Positions 7,841 through 15,531 of a stretch of 64,000 nt of DNA are shown here, piece by piece. Origin of the DNA: Qipengyuania_B thermophila. Its GTDB lineage: Bacteria; Pseudomonadota; Alphaproteobacteria; Sphingomonadales; Sphingomonadaceae. How positions within the stretch are numbered: position 1 is the first letter of the stretch; every line of letters begins with the position of its first letter. The stretch covers positions 372,001 through 436,000 of the forward strand of contig NZ_SDSI01000001.1 in the NCBI RefSeq assembly GCF_004153605.1, in the 5' to 3' direction. The notes beneath the pieces were generated by a model that did no database searches, was not told where the DNA came from, and saw nothing but the letters and a program-made list of their open reading frames with translations. Made by a program: the position numbers and the translations under genes.

Positions 7841-8189
7841 GTCGGCATTCCTGCTCGCTGCGGTTGGGTTTTCGCCTTTCCGGCGCCGGTCGTCGTCCGG
7901 CCGCAGGCAGCGCCCCCGGTCGGTCCGCCACAATGGTGAAATGGTCCCCGCTGCGCAAGCGCCAGCCTCTGTTGCGGTCCCTGTCCGAGCAGGGCCGCCG
8001 GCGGTCTGTCCGCCCCGGCGACTCGCCGCTTTTCAGCGCCTTTCGCGAGGGCGCGCCGCTATGCGAGAAATCCGTGGATAGTGGTAAAAAGTGCGTGAGC
8101 GCCCGGCCTTGGTCGGTGGCGCGCATCGCGGGCCGCCGACGCGGCGCCGACCGCCGCGGCGCGCAGCGCACCGCGGCGGCGGCTTGGAC
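7841..8189. other. 349-base gap upstream of nrdA
   Basis: I see no gene here. It is the leader and promoter region of nrdA plus the 3' flank of the ferritin-like gene. A comparatively A+T-rich patch at 8061-8095 is the best promoter candidate. It contains CGTGGATAG at 8073-8081, a 7/9 match to a DnaA box, which is notable because E. coli nrdAB is DnaA-regulated, but one imperfect box is weak evidence. I looked for paired NrdR boxes and for a cobalamin riboswitch and could not support either. Confidence 0.4.
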
Positions 8190-8723
8190 TCAGGCGTCTT
8201 CGTCTTCGTCCTCGTCCTCGCTCTCCGCCTCCTTGGCGCGCAGGTTGACGCTGCGCTCGGCGAGGTCGGTCATGTTCTGGTCGGCGTCGTAGATCTGCGC
8301 CACAATCTCGTCGAGCTTCTGCGCATGATCGTCCATGCCCAGCGCCTCGGCGAAGGCCTTGGCCGATCCCAGCCCGGCCAGCCCGTAATGGCACATCCGC
8401 TGGTACTGGGTGATGATCACGACGTCGCGCACGTCGCTGTCCTCGATGTCGGCATCGATCGCGTGCTTGTGCGCTTCCTTGACGAGACCTTCCATGCCCT
8501 TGCAGTGCTCGGGCTCGTCCTCGCCGAGTTCCTCGAGCAGCGACTTGATCGTCTCCGTGTGCTTCTCGATGCCCTCGCTCGCCTTTTCGAGCCGCTTGCG
8601 CAGGGTGTCGTCGCCGGCCACCTTCGCCATTTCCTTCACCGCCTTGCGCATCTGGTCGTTGGCGGACCAGTTGTCGGCGAGCTCGTCGATGTAGATGTCT
8701 TCCAGGTTCTCGGGAGTGGACAT
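8190..8723 (-). CDS. Ferritin-like YciE/YciF family (DUF892) protein
   Basis: A 177-residue helical protein. The N-terminal LEDIYIDELADNW block is the hallmark of the YciE/YciF group of the ferritin-like superfamily, small soluble proteins linked to stress responses. Helices with HTETIKSLLEELGEDEPEHCKGMEGLVKEA and YQRMCHYGLAGLGSAKAFAEALG carry Glu/His residues at positions expected for a four-helix bundle; whether iron is bound is unknown. The final ten residues are a pure acidic tail of alternating Glu and Asp. GAGGAA lies about eight bases before the ATG. It is monocistronic by spacing. Confidence 0.85.
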   Translation of the reverse strand: MSTPENLEDIYIDELADNWSANDQMRKAVKEMAKVAGDDTLRKRLEKASEGIEKHTETIKSLLEELGEDEPEHCKGMEGLVKEAHKHAIDADIEDSDVRDVVIITQYQRMCHYGLAGLGSAKAFAEALGMDDHAQKLDEIVAQIYDADQNMTDLAERSVNLRAKEAESEDEDEDEDA

Positions 8724-8872
8724 TCTGGATTCCTCACCTTCTCAGCCAGGCCGCGCACCACCGCGCGTCCTGCGGGAAGAGAACGCAGCGGGGGCAGCAT
8801 TGTGTCCGTGCGCCAAGACATTGTTTTTCCGGCGCGCGCCGGGCCGGGCGCGACGTGCGGTTATCCGCCGGA

Positions 8873-10456
8873 TCAGGGCACCAGCACCGTGTCGCGCGGC
8901 TCGGCGTCGGTCAGCGGCCAGTCGCGGACGAAATGCAGGCCGCGGCTTTCGCGCCGCCGCAGCGCCGAACGCACGATCAGGTCGGCGCACTGGTGCAGGT
9001 TGCGCAGCTCGATGAGATCGGTCGTAACCCGGAAGCTGCCGTAATAGTCCTCGATCTCCTGCCCGAGCAGGCGGATCCGGTTCGCCGCACGCTCCAGCCG
9101 CTTGGTCGTGCGCACGATGCCGACATAGTTCCACATGAACCGGCGGATCTCCGTCCAGTTCTGCTTGATTACGACCTCCTCGTCCGAGTCGGTGACCCGG
9201 CTCTCGTCCCAGGGGCGGATGGGCGGCGGCGCGGGCAGCGTGCCCCAGTGCGCGGCGATGTCGCGGGCGGCGGCTTCCCCAAACACGAAGCATTCCAGCA
9301 GGCTGTTGGAGGCGAGGCGATTGGCCCCGTGCAGCCCGCTCTCGGTGCACTCGCCCGCGGCCCACAGCCCCGGCAGGTCGGTGCGCGCATCGCGATCGAC
9401 CACCACCCCGCCGCAGGTGTAGTGCTGCGCGGGGACGACGGGGATCGGCTGGCGCGTGATGTCGATCCCGAGGCCGAGCAGGCGGTCGTGGATCGTGGGG
9501 AAATGCGCGCGGATGAAGGCCGCCGGACGGTGGCTGATGTCCAGATGGACGAAGTCCAGCCCGAACCGCTTGATCTGGTCGTCGATGGCCCGCGCCACCA
9601 CGTCGCGCGGCGCCAGTTCCAGCCGCTCGGGATCGTAGTCGGCCATGAACCGGTGGCCCGTCACCGGGTGGAGCAGGCGGCCGCCCTCGCCGCGCACCGC
9701 TTCGGTGATGAGGAAGTTCTTGACCTCCAGATGGTACAGGCAGGTCGGGTGGAACTGCATCATCTCCATGTTCGAGACCCGGCAGCCCGCCCGCCAGCCC
9801 ATGGCGATGCCGTCACCCGTGGCGCCCCGCGGCGCGGTCGAAAACTGGTACACCCGCCCTGCCCCGCCGGTGGCGAGCACGGTGGCGGGGGCGACGTGGG
9901 CCTCCACCCGGCCGCTCTCCGCGGCCAGCGCATAGACGCCCCACACCCGCCCCTCGCCCGAGAACCGCTGCGCATGGCGGCCGGTGATGAGGTCGATGCA
10001 GGTCTGCCCCTGCGCGAGGGTGATGTTCGGCTGCGCCCGCGCGGCGCGCAGCAGCGCGTCCTGGATGGCCCAGCCGGTCGCATCGTTCACATGGACGATC
10101 CGGCGGTGGGAGTGGCCGCCCTCGCGCGTCAGGTGCAGGTTCGCCCCTTCGGCGTTGAACGGCACGCCAAGGTCCCGCAGGCGGGCGATGGACCGGGGCG
10201 CCTGCTCGACCACCCATTCCACGATCTCGCGATCGTTCAGACCGGCGCCCGCGACCATCGTGTCGCGCACGTGGTTTTCGAACGTGTCGCCCGCGTCCAG
10301 CACCGCCGCCACGCCGCCCTGCGCCCAGGCCGTGGACCCGCTGTCCAGCGCGCCCTTGGCCAGCACCAGCACGCGCCGGGTCTCGGCCAGGGCCAGAGCC
10401 GCGGTGAGGCCGGCCGCGCCCGAGCCGATGACGATCACGTCGTGTGCCGCTTGCAT
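8873..10456 (-). CDS. nadB: L-aspartate oxidase
   Basis: FAD-dependent oxidation of L-aspartate to iminoaspartate, the first step of de novo NAD synthesis. The N-terminal DVIVIGSGAAGLTAALALA is the FAD-binding Rossmann motif; ALDSGSTAWAQGGVAA, MQFHPT, ITEAVRGEGG, HYTCGGV and ESGLHGANRLASNSLLE are all NadB/succinate-dehydrogenase flavoprotein blocks, and the C-terminal helical domain is complete. At 527 residues it matches the family. No nadA or nadC lies in the window, so the pathway is dispersed. The ATG at 10456 coincides with the predicted +1 of a strong leaderless promoter. Confidence 0.95.
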   Translation of the reverse strand: MQAAHDVIVIGSGAAGLTAALALAETRRVLVLAKGALDSGSTAWAQGGVAAVLDAGDTFENHVRDTMVAGAGLNDREIVEWVVEQAPRSIARLRDLGVPFNAEGANLHLTREGGHSHRRIVHVNDATGWAIQDALLRAARAQPNITLAQGQTCIDLITGRHAQRFSGEGRVWGVYALAAESGRVEAHVAPATVLATGGAGRVYQFSTAPRGATGDGIAMGWRAGCRVSNMEMMQFHPTCLYHLEVKNFLITEAVRGEGGRLLHPVTGHRFMADYDPERLELAPRDVVARAIDDQIKRFGLDFVHLDISHRPAAFIRAHFPTIHDRLLGLGIDITRQPIPVVPAQHYTCGGVVVDRDARTDLPGLWAAGECTESGLHGANRLASNSLLECFVFGEAAARDIAAHWGTLPAPPPIRPWDESRVTDSDEEVVIKQNWTEIRRFMWNYVGIVRTTKRLERAANRIRLLGQEIEDYYGSFRVTTDLIELRNLHQCADLIVRSALRRRESRGLHFVRDWPLTDAEPRDTVLVP

Positions 10457-10462
10457 GGCTGC

Positions 10463-10491
10463 GCCATGGCGCCGGCGGGAGCAGGTGGCAA
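10463..10491 (-). promoter_or_regulatory. Leaderless promoter of nadB
   Basis: Minus-strand TTGCCA (10491-10486), 17-base spacer, CATGGC (10468-10463) and six bases precede the nadB ATG. The -35 matches TTGACA at five of six positions. No Shine-Dalgarno sequence is present. Confidence 0.55.
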
Positions 10492-10523
10492 GCCGCGCCG
10501 GCCGGCCGGCGGAGTCGACGCGG

Positions 10524-11618
10524 TCAGGGAACGATGGTGGTGAACAGGTAGACGGCGAAGATCACGAGGTGCACCATGCCGTGCAGCACCGTCGTGCGCC
10601 CGGTGCTCAGACTGACCGCGGTGACGAACAGCGACAGCGCGAGCAGGGTCATCGCCTTGCTGCTCACGCCCAGCGCCAGCGGGAGGTCGAACACCAGCGA
10701 CACCATGGCGACGGTCGGGATCGTCAGGCCGATCGTCGCCAGTGCCGAGCCGAAGGCGAGATTGACGCTCGTCTGCAGGCGGTTGCGGCGGGCGGCGCGG
10801 ACCGCCGATGTCCCTTCGGGCGCCAGCACCACACCGGCGATGAGCACCGCGACCAGCGCCAGCGGCAGCCCTGCCCCCACCACCGCCCGTTCGATGGGCG
10901 AGGCCAGCGCCTGCGCTAGCAGGATCACCGCCGTCAGCGCGGCGATGAGCGCGACGAACGCCGCCACCGCGAGCCGGCCGGACGGAGGCGGCGCCGACTT
11001 CACCGTGATGTCTTCCTCGGCGGGAAGGAAATAGGTGCGGTGCCGCAGCGTCTGCACCATGACGAAGGTGATGTAGAGCACGAAGGTGACGACGGACACG
11101 AACACCAGCTGCGACGGAGCGTAGGAGGCGCCCGGCTCGCTGACGGTGTAGTTGGGCAGGATCAGCACCAGCACGGCCAGCGCCGCCAGGGTCGAGAGGC
11201 CCGCGCTGACCCCCTCGCGGGTGAACCGCTGCTCCCGGTGACGCAGGCCGCCGACAAAGAAGCACGCGCCGAGCATACCGGTCAGGATGATCATGATCGC
11301 CGCCACCACCGTGTCGCGGGCGAGCGTGGACGCATCCGCCACGTTGGAGAGCATCAGCGACACGATCAGCGAGCTTTCGATCACCGTCACCGCCAGCGCC
11401 AGCACCAGCGTGCCGAACGGCTCGCCGATCCGCAGCGCGATGACCTCGGCATGGTGGACCGCGGCGATGACCGACCCGATCAGCACGGCCGCGAGCACCG
11501 CCACGCTCGCCGAGCCCGACTGCGCCAGCCCGGCCAGCGAGGCGGCGATGCCGACGATGGGGGTCAGCAGGCTCCAGGACGGCAGCCGGACCTGCGGCTT
11601 CTTGCTGCCGTCAGGCAT
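10524..11618 (-). CDS. chaA: ChaA-type calcium/sodium:proton antiporter
   Basis: A 364-residue inner-membrane cation/proton exchanger, the size of E. coli ChaA. Two CaCA-superfamily alpha repeats are seen: GEPFGTLVLALAVTVIESSLI in the N-terminal half and LAPEGTSAVRAARRNRLQTSVNLAFGSALATIGLTIP in the C-terminal half, each with the acidic residue used in transport, among about eleven hydrophobic segments. The cation (Ca, Na or K) cannot be told from sequence. The start codon lies inside the end of the upstream ABC ATPase gene (eight-base overlap), so the two are translated as a unit. Confidence 0.88.
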   Translation of the reverse strand: MPDGSKKPQVRLPSWSLLTPIVGIAASLAGLAQSGSASVAVLAAVLIGSVIAAVHHAEVIALRIGEPFGTLVLALAVTVIESSLIVSLMLSNVADASTLARDTVVAAIMIILTGMLGACFFVGGLRHREQRFTREGVSAGLSTLAALAVLVLILPNYTVSEPGASYAPSQLVFVSVVTFVLYITFVMVQTLRHRTYFLPAEEDITVKSAPPPSGRLAVAAFVALIAALTAVILLAQALASPIERAVVGAGLPLALVAVLIAGVVLAPEGTSAVRAARRNRLQTSVNLAFGSALATIGLTIPTVAMVSLVFDLPLALGVSSKAMTLLALSLFVTAVSLSTGRTTVLHGMVHLVIFAVYLFTTIVP

Positions 11619-12561
11619 CGCGCGGCGCGCTGTCCTGCGTCAGCTGGACGAACACGTCCTCGAGGTCGGCTTCGCGGGTGGTCACGTCCTCGATGCCGTA
11701 GCCGGCCTGCTGAATGATGGCGAGCACCTGCCCGGCGGTCGCGACGTCGCGGTCGTAGGTGACCTCCAGCATGCGTGGCTGCGGCGTCTCGACACGGCGG
11801 AACGCGTCGTGGGGCGGCAGCGTCGACACCTCGCGGTCGAGCGACACGCGGACGATCTTTTCCCGCGCCATCTCCACCAGCTCGCGGGTCGGCTTGCTGG
11901 TGATGAGTTCGCCGTGGTTGATGATGGCGATGTGATCGCACAACGCTTCGGCTTCTTCGAGGTAGTGGGTGGTGAGGACCACCGTCACCCCGTCGCGGTT
12001 GAGCGCCGTGACCAGCTCCCACAGCTGCCGGCGCAGGTCCACGTCCACCCCGGCGGTTGGCTCGTCAAGCACGAGAATGGGCGGGGAATGGACCATCGCC
12101 TTGGCGATGAGCAGCCGGCGCTTCATCCCGCCCGACAGGGTGCGGGCGTAGGCGTCCCGCTTGTCGGCGAGCCGCACCGCCTCGAGCAGCGCGGCGCTGC
12201 GCCGGTCGCGGGCCGGGATCCCGTAGAACCCGGCCTGGTTCTCCAGCACCTCGTAGGGCGTGAAGAACGGGTCGAAGACGATCTCCTGCGGCACGATCCC
12301 GATCGAGCGCTTGGCGTTGCGCGGGTGCTCGTCGATGTCGAAGCCCCAGATGCTCGCCCGGCCGCCGGTCTTGACCACCAGCCCGGCAAGGATGTTGATG
12401 AGGGTCGATTTGCCCGCTCCGTTTGGGCCGAGCAGCCCGAAGATCTGCCCCTGGGGTACGTCGAAACTTACACCCTTGAGCGCGTGCTTGCCTGGTTCGC
12501 CGCGCACGCCGGCATAGCGTTTTTCAAGGGCCTCGATGCGAATGGCAGGAGTTGTGGTCAT
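11611..12561 (-). CDS. ABC-2 type transporter ATP-binding protein
   Basis: A 316-residue nucleotide-binding subunit. GPNGAGKST (Walker A), LSGGMKRRL (signature), ILVLDEPTAGVD (Walker B and D-loop) and LTTHYLEEAEALC (H-loop) are intact, and the ~80-residue C-terminal extension is the kind seen in YadG/CcmA/DrrA-like exporters. Its usual partner is an ABC-2 permease, but the next gene is a ChaA antiporter overlapping it by eight bases and no permease lies nearby. It may serve a permease encoded elsewhere. The ATG at 12561 was kept because family members start with an Ala/Ile-rich segment just before the LEKRY block. Confidence 0.9.
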   Translation of the reverse strand: MTTTPAIRIEALEKRYAGVRGEPGKHALKGVSFDVPQGQIFGLLGPNGAGKSTLINILAGLVVKTGGRASIWGFDIDEHPRNAKRSIGIVPQEIVFDPFFTPYEVLENQAGFYGIPARDRRSAALLEAVRLADKRDAYARTLSGGMKRRLLIAKAMVHSPPILVLDEPTAGVDVDLRRQLWELVTALNRDGVTVVLTTHYLEEAEALCDHIAIINHGELITSKPTRELVEMAREKIVRVSLDREVSTLPPHDAFRRVETPQPRMLEVTYDRDVATAGQVLAIIQQAGYGIEDVTTREADLEDVFVQLTQDSAPRDA

Positions 12562-12631
12562 GCGCAGCCTCTAGGCCCAAACCGCAGGCGGGGGAAAGAG
12601 GCGGGGAGGCGGTCGACCCGCCACGTCCCGG

Positions 12632-12660
12632 TTGCGCGCGAACGCGCACCGCTTTATCTG
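12632..12660 (+). promoter_or_regulatory. Promoter of the CHCC zinc-finger gene
   Basis: TTGCGC (12632-12637), 17-base spacer and TATCTG (12655-12660) put +1 near 12667, leaving only about five bases before the ATG at 12672, too few for a ribosome-binding site. Confidence 0.4.
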
Positions 12661-12671
12661 CCCGCCAGCCC

Positions 12672-12935
12672 ATGACCATGCCCGCGCCGCCCGAGATCAT
12701 CCGAACGCCCACGCGCTATGTCAGCTGCGACGGTGCGTCCGCCATCCGCGGCGGGCCGACCTTCGCCGCATCGGCGCTGGGGCACCCCAAGGTCTACCTG
12801 ACCATCGACGAGCACGGCTATGTCGACTGCGGCTATTGCGACCGGCGGTTCGTGCTGGAAGGCGGTCCGGCGGACGGCGCGGACCACAGCCGGCTGCCCG
12901 ACATCGCGGAAGGAGCCGATCCGGGCCACCGCTGA
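12672..12935 (+). CDS. CHCC zinc-finger protein (NDUFS6-like)
   Basis: An 87-residue protein of the zf-CHCC family, related to the NDUFS6 accessory subunit of respiratory complex I. HPKVYLTIDEHGYVDCGYCDRRFVL gives the conserved histidine, the DxxG turn and the CxxC pair; a further cysteine lies upstream in VSCDGA. Such proteins bind one zinc ion and are widespread in alphaproteobacteria. The start follows a near-leaderless promoter; a second ATG two codons later (MTM) is equally possible. The region overlaps no other convincing frame. Confidence 0.85.
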   Translation: MTMPAPPEIIRTPTRYVSCDGASAIRGGPTFAASALGHPKVYLTIDEHGYVDCGYCDRRFVLEGGPADGADHSRLPDIAEGADPGHR

Positions 12936-12957
12936 CGCGGGCGGTGTCCGGCCACGC

Positions 12958-12985
12958 TTGGTTCAGGCGGCGCAGTGCATATATC
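12958..12985 (+). promoter_or_regulatory. Promoter of the secreted 141-residue protein
   Basis: TTGGTT (12958-12963), 16-base spacer and TATATC (12980-12985). Transcription would begin near 12992, giving a ~19-base leader that carries AGGAG before the ATG at 13011. Confidence 0.5.
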
Positions 12986-13010
12986 CGGGCACGTCCATAG
13001 GAGCGTCGCC

Positions 13011-13436
13011 ATGCCGAACATCCGCGCCATCCTGTTGTCCGCCGCAGCCGCAGCCGGTCTCGTTGCGCCTGCCTTCGCCGGAGAGCGTGCGCCGACCCGC
13101 GCCGAGCGCGGGCAGGAGCAGCTCGCCCGCCTGCTGGAGGGACGCGTCGCCGGGGAACCGCAGCGATGCGTCCGCACCTTCCCGAACCGCAACCTGCAGA
13201 TCATCGAGGGCACCGCCATCGTCATCCGCGACGGCAACACCGTGTGGGTCAACACCACGCGCGATCCCGCCGCGCTGAACGACAACGACGCCCTGCTGAT
13301 CCGCAACTTCGGCACGGTGGGACAGCTGTGCCGGCTTGATCCGGTGACCACCTTCGACCGGATCACCGGCTTCTACACCGGCAACATCTTCCTGACGGAT
13401 TTCGTGCCGTACCGCCGCGAGCAGCCGACGCCCTGA
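13011..13436 (+). CDS. Secreted hypothetical protein
   Basis: A 141-residue exported protein I cannot assign to a function. The N-terminus (MPNIRAILLSAAAAAGLVAPAFAGE) is a standard signal peptide with likely cleavage after AFA. The mature part contains two cysteines (QRCVRTF and GQLCRLD), enough for one disulfide in the periplasm, and a repeated pattern of short strands. The ATG at 13011 has AGGAG eight bases upstream; an earlier in-frame ATG would add a non-signal leader. It is followed by a hairpin shared with the convergent OmpA-like gene. Confidence 0.75.
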   Translation: MPNIRAILLSAAAAAGLVAPAFAGERAPTRAERGQEQLARLLEGRVAGEPQRCVRTFPNRNLQIIEGTAIVIRDGNTVWVNTTRDPAALNDNDALLIRNFGTVGQLCRLDPVTTFDRITGFYTGNIFLTDFVPYRREQPTP

Positions 13437-13474
13437 CCGGAACGTCGCGCTGACGGGGTGAAGGCTGACGGGCC

Positions 13475-13493
13475 GGCCAGGTGCGCCCTGGCC
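13475..13493. terminator. Hairpin between convergent genes
   Basis: GGCCAGG (13475-13481) and CCTGGCC (13487-13493) form a seven-base stem with a five-base loop between the secreted protein and the OmpA-like lipoprotein. No T-run; a bidirectional terminator is the simplest reading. Confidence 0.4.
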
Positions 13494-13515
13494 AGCCCGC
13501 CCCCTCGCCGCAAGC

Positions 13516-14070
13516 TCAGTTCTGCTGGTCGCCGAACTCGATCCGCACTCGGCGGTTCTGCGCTTCACGCACATTGTCGCCGGTGTCCACCCGTGGGGAC
13601 GACTGTCCGTGCGCCTCGAGCTGGATCTCGCCGGCCGGGACGCCGCGGCTCACCAGATGGTCGCGCACCGCCGCGGCCCGCCGTTCGGACAGCTGCTGGT
13701 TGTACGGGCGGGTGCCGACGGTGTCGGTGAACCCGGCGACGGTCAGCCCCGCGCCCGGGGTCTGCCGGTAGGCTTCGGCGATCCGGTCGAGCTGCTGGCG
13801 GGCATCGGCGGTGAGTTCCGCCTGGTCGAAGGCGAAGAACACCCGCGTCGTGTCCTGGTTGCCCGCCATTGTCCCGGCCGCGGTGCCCTGACCGGCCATG
13901 CCCTGCTGTCCGGCCGTGGTGTTCGCCATCGGGCCGGTGTCGAGGTTCGCGCCGTCCTGATAGGCCCCATCCATCGTCGCCGTTTCGGTGGTCTGCTGCC
14001 GGCCGTCATTGCCGCACGCGGCGAGCAGCGCCGCTGCACCCGCCATGGTGATCATTCCCGCAATCTTCAT
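13516..14070 (-). CDS. OmpA-family peptidoglycan-associated lipoprotein
   Basis: A 184-residue outer-membrane-anchored protein. Residues 1-19 form a lipoprotein signal ending in LLAAC, with Cys19 as the lipidated residue; a Gly/Thr/Gln-rich linker follows to about residue 75; residues 80-183 are a complete OmpA C-terminal domain (FFAFDQAELTADA, VAGFTDTVGTRPYNQQLSERRAAAV, NRRVRIEF) that binds peptidoglycan through the conserved Asp and Arg. It is Pal-like in architecture but lacks neighbouring tol genes. The ATG at 14070 has GGAG upstream. Confidence 0.9.
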   Translation of the reverse strand: MKIAGMITMAGAAALLAACGNDGRQQTTETATMDGAYQDGANLDTGPMANTTAGQQGMAGQGTAAGTMAGNQDTTRVFFAFDQAELTADARQQLDRIAEAYRQTPGAGLTVAGFTDTVGTRPYNQQLSERRAAAVRDHLVSRGVPAGEIQLEAHGQSSPRVDTGDNVREAQNRRVRIEFGDQQN

Positions 14071-14106
14071 CGTAATCTCCAATCGCCCCCAATGGACTTC
14101 TGCGTT

Positions 14107-14127
14107 GCGGGCGCGCCGCGCGCCCGC
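14107..14127. terminator. Short G+C-rich hairpin
   Basis: GCGGGCGCG (14107-14115) and CGCGCCCGC (14119-14127) form a nine-base stem with a three-base loop between nth and the OmpA-like gene. It may end the nth transcript or lie in the OmpA leader. Confidence 0.35.
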
Positions 14128-14143
14128 TTCTGTCGATGAGCTT

Positions 14144-14183
14144 CTGAATACAAGCTTGTGCTTGGATCAGCCCATGTATTCAG
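14144..14183. promoter_or_regulatory. A+T-richer inverted repeat upstream of the OmpA-like gene
   Basis: CTGAATACA (14144-14152) and TGTATTCAG (14175-14183) are perfect nine-base arms separated by 22 bases, in otherwise G+C-rich DNA, about 75-115 bases upstream of the OmpA-like start. It could be a regulator-binding site or a leader hairpin. Confidence 0.4.
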
Positions 14184-14197
14184 GCCAACGCGCCACC

Positions 14198-14938
14198 TCA
14201 CGATTGGTTCAGACCGGCCGAGGATTGCGCCGGCGGCGATGCAGGAGCGGCATGGAACACGGCCGCGCTGAGGCACAGATCCGCAACCGGGCAGGCCACG
14301 CAGCGGGGTCGTCGCGCCGTGCACAGGCGCTTGCCGTGCTGGATGAGCCAGAAATGGCCGTCGGCCTGCGCCCAGGCGGGCACCCGTTCCTCGAGCTGGC
14401 GGGCGGTTCCTTCGGCCGTCGAGGCTGCGGCCAGCCCGATCCGGTTCGCGACCCGGTGGACGTGCGTGTCGACGGCGATGACCGGCTGGCCGAAGGCGAA
14501 CGACAGCACGATGTCCGCACATTTTCTGCCGATGCCCGGCAGCGCCATCAACGCCTCGCGGCTGTCCGGCACAACTCCGCCATGCTGCTCCAGCAGGGCG
14601 GCGCAGAAGGCCCGGACGTGGCGCGCTTTCGTGTTGTAGAGGCCGCACGGACGGATGGCCTGCGCAATCTGCGCCTCGGAAAGGCGCAGCATGGCCGCGG
14701 GCGTCCGGGCCAGCGCGAACAGATTGCGCGTCGCGGCGCCCGTGTTGCGGTCGAGCGATTGCGCGCTCAGCATGCAGGAGACGGCGGAGCGGAACGCATC
14801 GGGCTGCTCCTTCGGCCCCTTTGCGCCCCGCACGCGGCCGGGATGGTGCGCGGCCAGGCGCCGCATGACCTCTTCCACCTTGTCGGGAAGCAGCAGCGCA
14901 GGCAGATTCCGTCGCACGGTGCCGGAACGCACGCCCAT
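14198..14938 (-). CDS. nth: Endonuclease III
   Basis: DNA glycosylase/AP lyase that removes oxidised pyrimidines in base-excision repair. MALPGIGRKCADIVLSFAFGQPVIAVDTHVHR contains the helix-hairpin-helix, the catalytic lysine and the catalytic aspartate; CTARRPRCVACPVADLC gives the C-x6-C-x2-C-x5-C [4Fe-4S] cluster ligands. The start is uncertain: I use ATG 14938 (246 residues); the frame opens to 14989, which would overlap the start of the divergent gloA gene. The protein has more N-terminal sequence than E. coli Nth. No Shine-Dalgarno sequence at good spacing is visible. Confidence 0.88.
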   Translation of the reverse strand: MGVRSGTVRRNLPALLLPDKVEEVMRRLAAHHPGRVRGAKGPKEQPDAFRSAVSCMLSAQSLDRNTGAATRNLFALARTPAAMLRLSEAQIAQAIRPCGLYNTKARHVRAFCAALLEQHGGVVPDSREALMALPGIGRKCADIVLSFAFGQPVIAVDTHVHRVANRIGLAAASTAEGTARQLEERVPAWAQADGHFWLIQHGKRLCTARRPRCVACPVADLCLSAAVFHAAPASPPAQSSAGLNQS

Positions 14939-14978
14939 GGCCTCCCGTTGCACGACCAGGGGAAGGAGACGCAGCGCC

Positions 14979-15467
14979 ATGTCCGCCAATCCGCACGGCT
15001 ACACGTTCAACCACACGATGATCCGGGTGAAGGATCCCCGCGCAAGCCTCGCCTTTTACCGCGACCTTCTGGGCATGACCCTGCTGCGGCAGATCGACGT
15101 CGAGGAGGGCGCGTTCTCCCTCTACTTCCTTGCCTTCATGGATGAAGGCGACAAACTCCCCGAGGACGAGGCGGATCTGCGCGAGTACGTGTTCAGCCGC
15201 CCGGGTGTGCTGGAGCTGACCCACAACTGGGGCACCGAGGATGAGGACGGGCCTGTCTACCACTCGGGCAATGGCGAGCCGCGCGGCTACGGCCACATCG
15301 GCCTTGCCGTGCCGGACGTGGAGGCCGCCTGCCGCCGGTTCGCGGATGCGGGCGTGCGCTTCATCAAGCGACCCGAGGAAGGCCGCATGAAGCACATCGC
15401 CTTCATCGCCGATCCGGACGGCTACTGGATCGAGATCCTCAGCGCACGCGCGATGGCCGGGCGGTGA
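14979..15467 (+). CDS. gloA: Lactoylglutathione lyase (glyoxalase I)
   Basis: Converts the methylglyoxal-glutathione hemithioacetal to S-lactoylglutathione. The 162-residue protein has two beta-alpha-beta repeats of the vicinal oxygen chelate fold; metal ligands are expected at FNHTMIRV (H12), VLELTHNWG (Glu), YGHIGLAV (His) and GYWIEIL (Glu). The insert between the repeats makes it the longer, eukaryote-like type rather than the E. coli type. GGAAGGAG lies eight bases before the ATG. It is divergent from nth. Confidence 0.93.
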   Translation: MSANPHGYTFNHTMIRVKDPRASLAFYRDLLGMTLLRQIDVEEGAFSLYFLAFMDEGDKLPEDEADLREYVFSRPGVLELTHNWGTEDEDGPVYHSGNGEPRGYGHIGLAVPDVEAACRRFADAGVRFIKRPEEGRMKHIAFIADPDGYWIEILSARAMAGR

Positions 15468-15531
15468 GCCGGACTTGGCCTTCCCCGCCTGCCTGCCGCC
15501 ACGGCGGGCGGACCTGTCGCGGCCTGCGGTG

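Noticed and set aside
8073..8081. DnaA box controlling nrdA
   Set aside because: A single 7/9 match; kept only as a note in the gap description.
7841..8100. Cobalamin riboswitch or paired NrdR boxes upstream of nrdA
   Set aside because: No B12-box consensus on the transcribed strand and no two properly spaced NrdR palindromes; only partial matches.
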